In this document: positions 59,002 through 64,000 of the stretch, one piece after another
Numbering within the stretch: position 1 is the first letter of the stretch
Layout: each line of letters begins with the position of its first letter
Assembly: GCA_019055375.1 (NCBI GenBank)
Contig: JAHQIW010004633.1
Coordinates: 310,001 to 374,000 of the forward strand
Length of the DNA: 64,000 nucleotides
Origin: Parelaphostrongylus tenuis
Lineage: Eukaryota; Nematoda; Chromadorea; Rhabditida; Metastrongylidae
Direction: 5' to 3'
Position numbers and translations under genes: made by a program
Notes under the pieces: generated by a model
The model's database searches: none
Told to the model about the DNA's origin: nothing
The model's input: only the letters and a program-made list of their open reading frames with translations

Positions 59002-61069
59002 CTGCTTACGTGCCTATAACAGACTACTTGATGGTTCAAAAATTATCATCAGGAGCAATTATAGTCAGAAAAATAAGCCCATACTTAGCTAACGTAACTC
59101 TAATTGAAAAGTCTATACTTAATGTCGTTTTCAGACTTGAATTTCTGAGATCATTAAAATAGATGTAGCAATCGAATGAATGTGACACCGATTCACCCTA
59201 ATTAATCGTCATTAACTAGAGGTCCGCGAAATTACGTTGCCCTATTTCCTAGCTGCTAACTGCAAGATAGATCATATAAAAATGAGGATACAAAAGCTTC
59301 GGCTTGGATTACTGCATGTCAAAGCAAACATGGACCATTGATGTTATGTCAATTCAAATATCAAAACTCAACAGAATTTACAACTCTCTACAATGTACTG
59401 GTATTGATCGATACAAAGGGGACATCAATAGGAGACGACGACGATGACAACCTGTTTCTTGCGATGCACGAATATCGCTGCGCGATTATCTGTTCGTTCC
59501 ATGTTGTACAGTGCAACTCTCGACTTCATCACTTTTATTCGATTAACAATCGACGAGTTCATCATAACAAACAAAAACAGTCAGTTTCAACAATGTCACC
59601 TATCTATAAACACGTGTTATTATTACACGAACTGAGGTAGCTTTGCATAACTAATTCCACTCAAACATGAGTTCACTGAGGACACAAAAGCACAGTCCCA
59701 TACCAAAATTATACTTCACTGAATCGACGTTCTGAGACAATATGTCAGAATAAAACGAAACATAAGGCCAGTAAAAAACACTTCTGCTTAAAACACAGTA
59801 TGAGGAATAAATGCAACAGCAGAAAGACGACTAGAAATTCAGCAGTAAGTTGGGAGCGATATACAACAATTTGCACCAGTTAGTGATCTAATGAGAAGGA
59901 GGAAAAAATTGTGCACAGCGGGAAAATCATAAACGGTGGTTTGTCGTCGTCAGGAGCCTTCGTTTCTCTTATTTTTAACCATTTGAACGAGATATTTGAA
60001 ACGACGTATACAGGCACTCTTTGTTTTTGTTGCAACAGCAGTGGAGATCTAAAAAGTAGAAAAACTGACAAGGAAGATATAAGCACAGAGAGGGCATATT
60101 TTTCACTCTGCATGGAACTAATGAAGCGTGCGATGAAACGTAACTGCCGTACCGTTGAAATCGGTACTCTATGATCAATCGTGAATGTTCCCACTCAGAA
60201 TTAAACTCAATTGCTTGATAAAATTCCACTCTGAACATTACATGACGCCGGTTTGATTTACAAATATGGAAAACGCTTTAGAAGTCCCTTGATAAACTCT
60301 AGAAGATGTAAACAAAATAGGAGAGAGAATAGACTGACCTATATATATGGAAATGAAAGGGAATTTTATGAAATTTCTTACAAACTGCACATAAAATTTG
60401 ACCACGACACCCTAAGATGGTTTCTGAACCCAGCCGATATCCTTGATTTAAATTTTGCAAACTGACAAAAACAGATCTACTTTGAAGAAAAATCAAATAC
60501 ATGTTGACAATTCGCTCACATTTTTTAAATTTCACGAAGAGATCTTAACTTTTGAATACACCCATAACGACTTTATTTGTTGAGAGCCAAATGGAACTCG
60601 TTCAATTCCGATGATTATTGTATATGGACAAATCAGAACTTGGCATAGTTGTGAGAGAAGATTTGGTTTACCATACCAAAGAACACAACATTCTTCTTCA
60701 ATGTCATAGTAACTTCAAACTGACAAGAAATCCTTATTTTACCGCTTTTATAGCTAAGTTACGATGCTATAACTTTTGATACTTTATTGATCCACCTTCA
60801 TAGTTTTTTTTTCTCATGTGTGGATCCCTGTACTTTTAGCATTGACTTCGTTTTCTCGTCTTCTTTAGAGTCGTAGAATACTAGCTAAGCACGTCTCCTT
60901 ATAATCTCGAGGATAGCCTGTAGCCTTGCTGTGGCGTATCATAGGGCGTTCGCTGTTGACTACCGGAGACTGTTGGGGAGAGGGGATTGTCCCGCGTTGT
61001 CGTGACGAGCATCACAACCACTCGGCTGCGGTGCTCCGATGTTACAACTGTTGGCAAAACTTCAAACCT

Positions 61070-61240
61070 CAGGCAGGAAATGAACCTGCGTCTCACCTTC
61101 TCCGAAGGGGCGTGCTAACACGACACTACCGCGGTTTCTGGTCTGCTATACCCCTTGCTGCGGAAAGGGTGAAATGAGAGGTTAACTCCTGCACGATGTT
61201 CGAAATTTTGCACATCACTCAACATTCTTAGATACACAGC
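61070..61240. repeat. Two SINE-like family A units facing each other
   Basis: On the minus strand 61135-61070 reads GGTAGTGTCGTGTTAGCACG, CCCCTTCGGAGAAGGTGAGA, GGTTCATTTCCTGCCTGAGG. On the plus strand 61140-61240 has CTGCGGAAAGGGTGAAATGA and the tail TTTTGCACATCACTCAACAT. Confidence 0.45.
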
Positions 61241-61572
61241 TGTAATTTCAAACTTGTTCAACATTCAGAATTCTAAAACAATGAATGTTATTTCTCCATA
61301 ATCTAGAATTTTTGCAATTTTAGCACAAGCACGGTAACTGGAAACGTCACTAACGCATTAGAGGACATTGTCATATTCTGTTGGACCAAAGCCCGCTTAA
61401 CCAAACGAATAGATTTCTGAAGAGAGACGCGATATCTCGAATTTCTGAAGCAAAATAAACAGACAACAACAACAACAAATAAGAGTTCAGTAATAGTAGA
61501 CTGATAATTACTGATGACAAAAGTTTCATTCGTTTTGAGAATGTTTACAGCTTTTTCAGGGTTGGTACGACA

Positions 61573-61619
61573 GAGCCATGGGTGCGTTTCGGCGATGTCG
61601 CCCGCTTCATCAGTGGCCC
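61573..61619 (-). ncRNA. Second-type hammerhead-like motif, minus arm
   Basis: Minus strand: GGGCCA, CTGATGA, AGCG, GGCG-ACAT-CGCC, GAAA, CGCACCCA, TGGCTC. Stem I pairs over six bases including one G-T and stem II over four. The extra AGCG between core and stem II is not canonical and the triplet is CCA, so this is a weaker call than the 55-kb motifs. Confidence 0.4.
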
Positions 61620-61730
61620 ACGCTCCACACTAAGTCCACTTTAGACGGAACATGGACGGGAGAGGTTATTTATGGCGATAGCAGGTGATATTCAAACCCT
61701 ATTACATAGTGAGGTGCAGTGTAGGGCATG

Positions 61731-61777
61731 GGGCCACTTATGGAGCGGGCGACACCGCCGAAACGTACGTATGGCTC
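61731..61777 (+). ncRNA. Second-type hammerhead-like motif, plus arm
   Basis: GGGCCA, CTTATGG (mutated core), AGCG, GGCG-ACAC-CGCC, GAAA, CGTACGTA, TGGCTC. Stem III is again a loopless palindrome (ACGTACGT) followed by a valid GTA triplet, as in the other family. The core has two changes here, but the facing copy keeps CTGATGA. Confidence 0.4.
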
Positions 61778-61934
61778 TGAGGTTCTAACCTCGAAAAGGG
61801 TGTAAAAGCTACATTACTACAGACGATATCGATTTATTAGAGCGAGGTCTGGAAACATTCGATAAAATAGAATTTCATTAGTCTTTTTCCAAACATAATA
61901 TGCTCACTCGCCGAAAACCAAAAAGAAATGTCAC

Positions 61935-63658
61935 CTTATCCCAACGCTCAGGATCAGATGCAGAGTAGGTTTTGATTGCTTGTTCCAATAATTTTTGTTC
62001 CGTTAAGGTCCAAGTATCTTCATTAGGAAGAGTCGTGCCCAGGTTATTCTGACTAGTCACCGGCAATTTCACATGCATAGATTGAACAGCTTTACACTAG
62101 AAATAAAAATAGTCACTTTTTCTAAAATACTCTAGCACTGCCAGCACAGGATGAATAACATAAATCTACAAGAAAAAACCCGAAAGAATCTAGATATTTT
62201 CAATCTCAAAGATTCATCCACTAACTGTATCAAGTGTGAAGGACTGCTGCATTTGACAAGATAAATCGAATGAGTAACTATTATGAAAATGGCACCCACT
62301 TGTTTAGCAACTTCTTTCTCAGTTTTCATAGGCGTCGACTTATCCTTACGACGGTCATTTATATAATCAGCTATCATGACCCATCTGTCTACGGTCCCAA
62401 CCGGATACGTGTTTGACGCCTTAACCAAAGCTTTTCTGGGAAGATTATAGAAAATATTAATAAAAATAAAAAAAAAAACTTCCAGCACTAACTGTCTAAT
62501 AACCTCAATATGGACTGAATACTTCAATACATTTCTTGATGAGCACGTTCGAGGTTGTTAATAAAGAACAAAACCTATTACTATTGTAGTCAATAAACGT
62601 TATCATCAAAAACCACGGATATACCTATGAAGAAAAATACTGAAAATATTAGGTCGCTGCATAAGCTTGGCACTGGAGCAATGACCACCAGATTTATTAA
62701 ACGGAAATCATTAGAGCGATGATACAGTTGCAGAAAGGACGGCTGCAAAGCGGTTCTCGAAGTTCAAAGCTGGAGAGAAAAGTCTGGAGGATCTTCGCAC
62801 TCGGGCCGTCCATAAGAAGCTCCATTAATCTTGCGCGCCGCTTTACTAACGTTTTCCCCTATGTGCCATTCGAGTATGAGTAGTAAGCGAATTTGCTACT
62901 ACCTCCGTCTTGAAACAAGTATAGGCAAGATGTACACCAAAATGTTCATAGGAAAATGTGCAGTTTAATGACACCAAAATCATGCAAATTTGGATACGTC
63001 TGATTAGTAAAATTGGTGTTTACTGCTCTAAGGCTAAAACTTATGGAATAACCTGATAGAAAAAATCTCCAAATCAGAACACACCTTCACAAGTAGTTGT
63101 ATTTCTTCGTTAGTCCATGGAATCTCATTCTTTTCCTTCTTAGTTTTATTATCCATTACTTTCCTCGCGTTTTCCTCATTAGCCTTGACATCAGCCTAAA
63201 CTATCTCATCGATGCGTTGTGCTGCTCAGGGTGATGGCAGAACAGGTGCACCGGTAGGGCAATTGTTAGCACGCGCTCCAAGAAAGGATGAAATGCGGGC
63301 TCGCATCCCGTCCGACGCTCGAATTTTGCATATCACACAACATTACTTGATAAACTATCTGCTTTCTTGATGAGCAGCCATGAGTTGTTGCTCAGGCAAA
63401 CTAGACACCATGAAAATTGCTTCGTTCTTTTTAGATCTGCACTTATATGAGAGACCGCTCGTACATGCATGGGTCATAAATGTGAACCGACTCAACAAAC
63501 TATTCAGAACTATAGAAAAACAACTTCACCTTCAACAAATTGAAAAAATAACAAACCTCTGCTTTCGATATCGCCGTTAGAATCTCTTCTCGCAGTGTCA
63601 TCTTTTCTATGGAGTCACATAAAGCGGTCATTTCTGAGACGGACAAAGAAAGACACAA
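61935..63658 (-). CDS. dnj-11: DNAJC2/zuotin-type co-chaperone, C-terminal half with two SANT domains (partial)
   Basis: DNAJC2 (ZRF1, MPP11; DNJ-11 in C. elegans) is the J-protein of the ribosome-associated complex and also binds chromatin through its SANT domains. Four exons are visible on the minus strand, all phase 0: 63658-63557, 63195-63085, 62419-62300 and 62096-61935. The first encodes the helical linker ([20 protein letters not shown]). The second and third form SANT1: [13 protein letters not shown] joined to [20 protein letters not shown] and [16 protein letters not shown]. The fourth opens SANT2: [20 protein letters not shown] and DPERWDK. The J domain and zuotin-homology region must lie beyond position 64000. 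The exon ending SANT2 (normally a GRTKK-type motif followed by a Lys-rich helix) was not found; reading through the last donor stops after 18 more residues. The introns hold a mariner-derived element and SINE-like units. Confidence 0.88.
62648..63053. mobile_element. Mariner-derived element with terminal inverted repeats in a DNAJC2 intron
   Basis: The left end TTAGGTCGCTGCATAAGCTT and right end (reverse complement CAGGTTATTCCATAAGTTTT) are imperfect terminal inverted repeats of mariner type. The right arm, read on the minus strand, encodes the start of a mariner N-terminus ([16 protein letters not shown]); the left arm, on the plus strand, encodes the following helix ([20 protein letters not shown]). 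The two halves face each other, so no transposase can be made. Confidence 0.65.
63247..63352 (+). repeat. SINE-like family A in a DNAJC2 intron
   Basis: GCACCGGTAGGGCAATTGTT, GCACGCGCTCCAAGAAAGGA, CATCCCGTCCGACGC and the tail GAATTTTGCATATCACACAA. Confidence 0.5.
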
Positions 63659-63765
63659 CTGAAAATGGAGTTAACACGAAATTTTTTATCATTTATACTG
63701 CCTTCAAGCAGAGCTCTAATGTTACGAATAAGAACCTAAGAGTACTGAGTTGTATTTAAGACATT

Positions 63766-63846
63766 CGACCCAGGCGAGAGTTGAACCCGCGTTCCACTCA
63801 TAGCGAGGGTGCATGCTTCCTTCATCCATATATCCTGCCGTAGCTG
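63766..63846 (-). repeat. tRNA-like unit, minus strand, DNAJC2 intron
   Basis: GGAAGCATGCACCCTCGCTA, TGAGTGGAACGCGGGTTCAA and CTCTCGCCTGGGTC preserve the B-box half; the A-box half is poor. Confidence 0.35.
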
Positions 63847-64000
63847 CACATAAAATTCAAGTAGATTACATAGTTCAAACAGCTGTCAGCCTGACTTAAT
63901 TCAATGCTAATACGTGCTTAACCAATAAAACCCGTCAAAAATGCGTTGCTGACAGCTACTACAGGATATATCAAAATTTGGTAACAAAACGGTGGCCTCG

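Larger units (their letters stand above)
58372..59065. repeat. Hammerhead-family tandem unit plus facing inverted unit
   Basis: A unit starts near 58378 and the next begins near 58668, about 293 bp apart, sharing TTTTCTTGAAACCACGCTCA-type starts. The second unit is cut short and followed from about 58740 by the reverse complement orientation. It occupies the gap between the DNAJC2-type and ANKS3-type genes. Confidence 0.65.
61545..61815. repeat. Inverted-repeat element carrying the second hammerhead-like motif
   Basis: The left arm (about 61548-61625) and right arm (about 61724-61812) are imperfect reverse complements around a 100-bp centre. Shared words are GGGCGACACCGCCGAAAC-type cores and TTTTTCAGGGTT/AACCTCGAAAAGG edges. 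It lies just downstream of the last DNAJC2 exon found. Confidence 0.5.

Noticed and set aside
53647..63658. DNAJC2 and ANKS3-type genes as one nematode operon
   Set aside because: Same strand and order, but at least 3.8 kb apart with repeats between, far more than usual operon spacing; no SL2-type evidence is visible.
1..64000. CRISPR array, rRNA, spliced-leader gene or telomere repeat
   Set aside because: No regularly spaced identical repeats, no rRNA words, no SL1 sequence and no TTAGGC arrays were seen.

Overview
The window looks like nuclear DNA of a nematode, most likely a clade V parasite related to hookworms. The basis is four nematode-style genes with many small exons and TTTTCAG-like 3' splice sites, AT-rich introns, RTE-type retrotransposons with a BovB-like organisation, mariner debris and many tRNA-derived SINE-like repeats. 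The genus is inference. No bacterial operon, rRNA or CRISPR array is present. Only about 5 kb of the 64 kb is coding.

Layout. 1-22.6 kb is gene-poor and holds a 5'-truncated RTE copy (5.5-6.5 kb), a nearly complete but broken RTE copy with a recognisable target-site duplication (16.3-19.5 kb), mariner-derived fragments, SINE-like units and several unnamed interspersed families. 22.6-33.6 kb (minus) is an 18-exon dynamin-related GTPase, DRP1/drp-1, the mitochondrial and peroxisomal fission dynamin. 33.7-39.6 kb separates two divergent genes and holds a GA-rich tract, a TTAA-flanked piggyBac-like MITE and another RTE fragment. 39.66-51.77 kb (plus) is a 12-exon PICK1 homologue (PDZ plus BAR/arfaptin-homology domain) with a 7.1 kb second intron. 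53.65-58.11 kb (minus) is a 9-exon ankyrin-repeat plus SAM protein of the ANKS3 family (C. elegans MLT-3 is the named nematode counterpart). 61.9-63.66 kb (minus) is the C-terminal half of a DNAJC2/zuotin-type co-chaperone (DNJ-11-like) with two SANT domains; its 5' end lies outside the window and its last exon was not found.

The most unusual content is a family of roughly 300-bp repeats that carry type I hammerhead self-cleaving ribozyme motifs, at about 21.0, 21.6, 48.3, 54.5, 55.4, 55.7, 56.0, 58.5 and 59.0 kb. Core bases are conserved while stems I and II differ between copies yet stay paired (covariation). Copies occur as tandem units and as head-to-head inverted pairs, several in introns in the sense orientation of the host gene. 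A second, unrelated-looking hammerhead-like inverted pair lies at 61.57-61.78 kb. The arrangement resembles retrozymes, the small non-autonomous retroelements built from tandem hammerhead repeats.

The four protein genes have no obvious joint pathway: mitochondrial fission, membrane-receptor scaffolding, a ciliary/moulting ankyrin scaffold and a ribosome-associated chaperone. Exon limits were read by eye from reading frame, splice dinucleotides, matching intron phase and remembered family sequence; no alignment or structure program was run.
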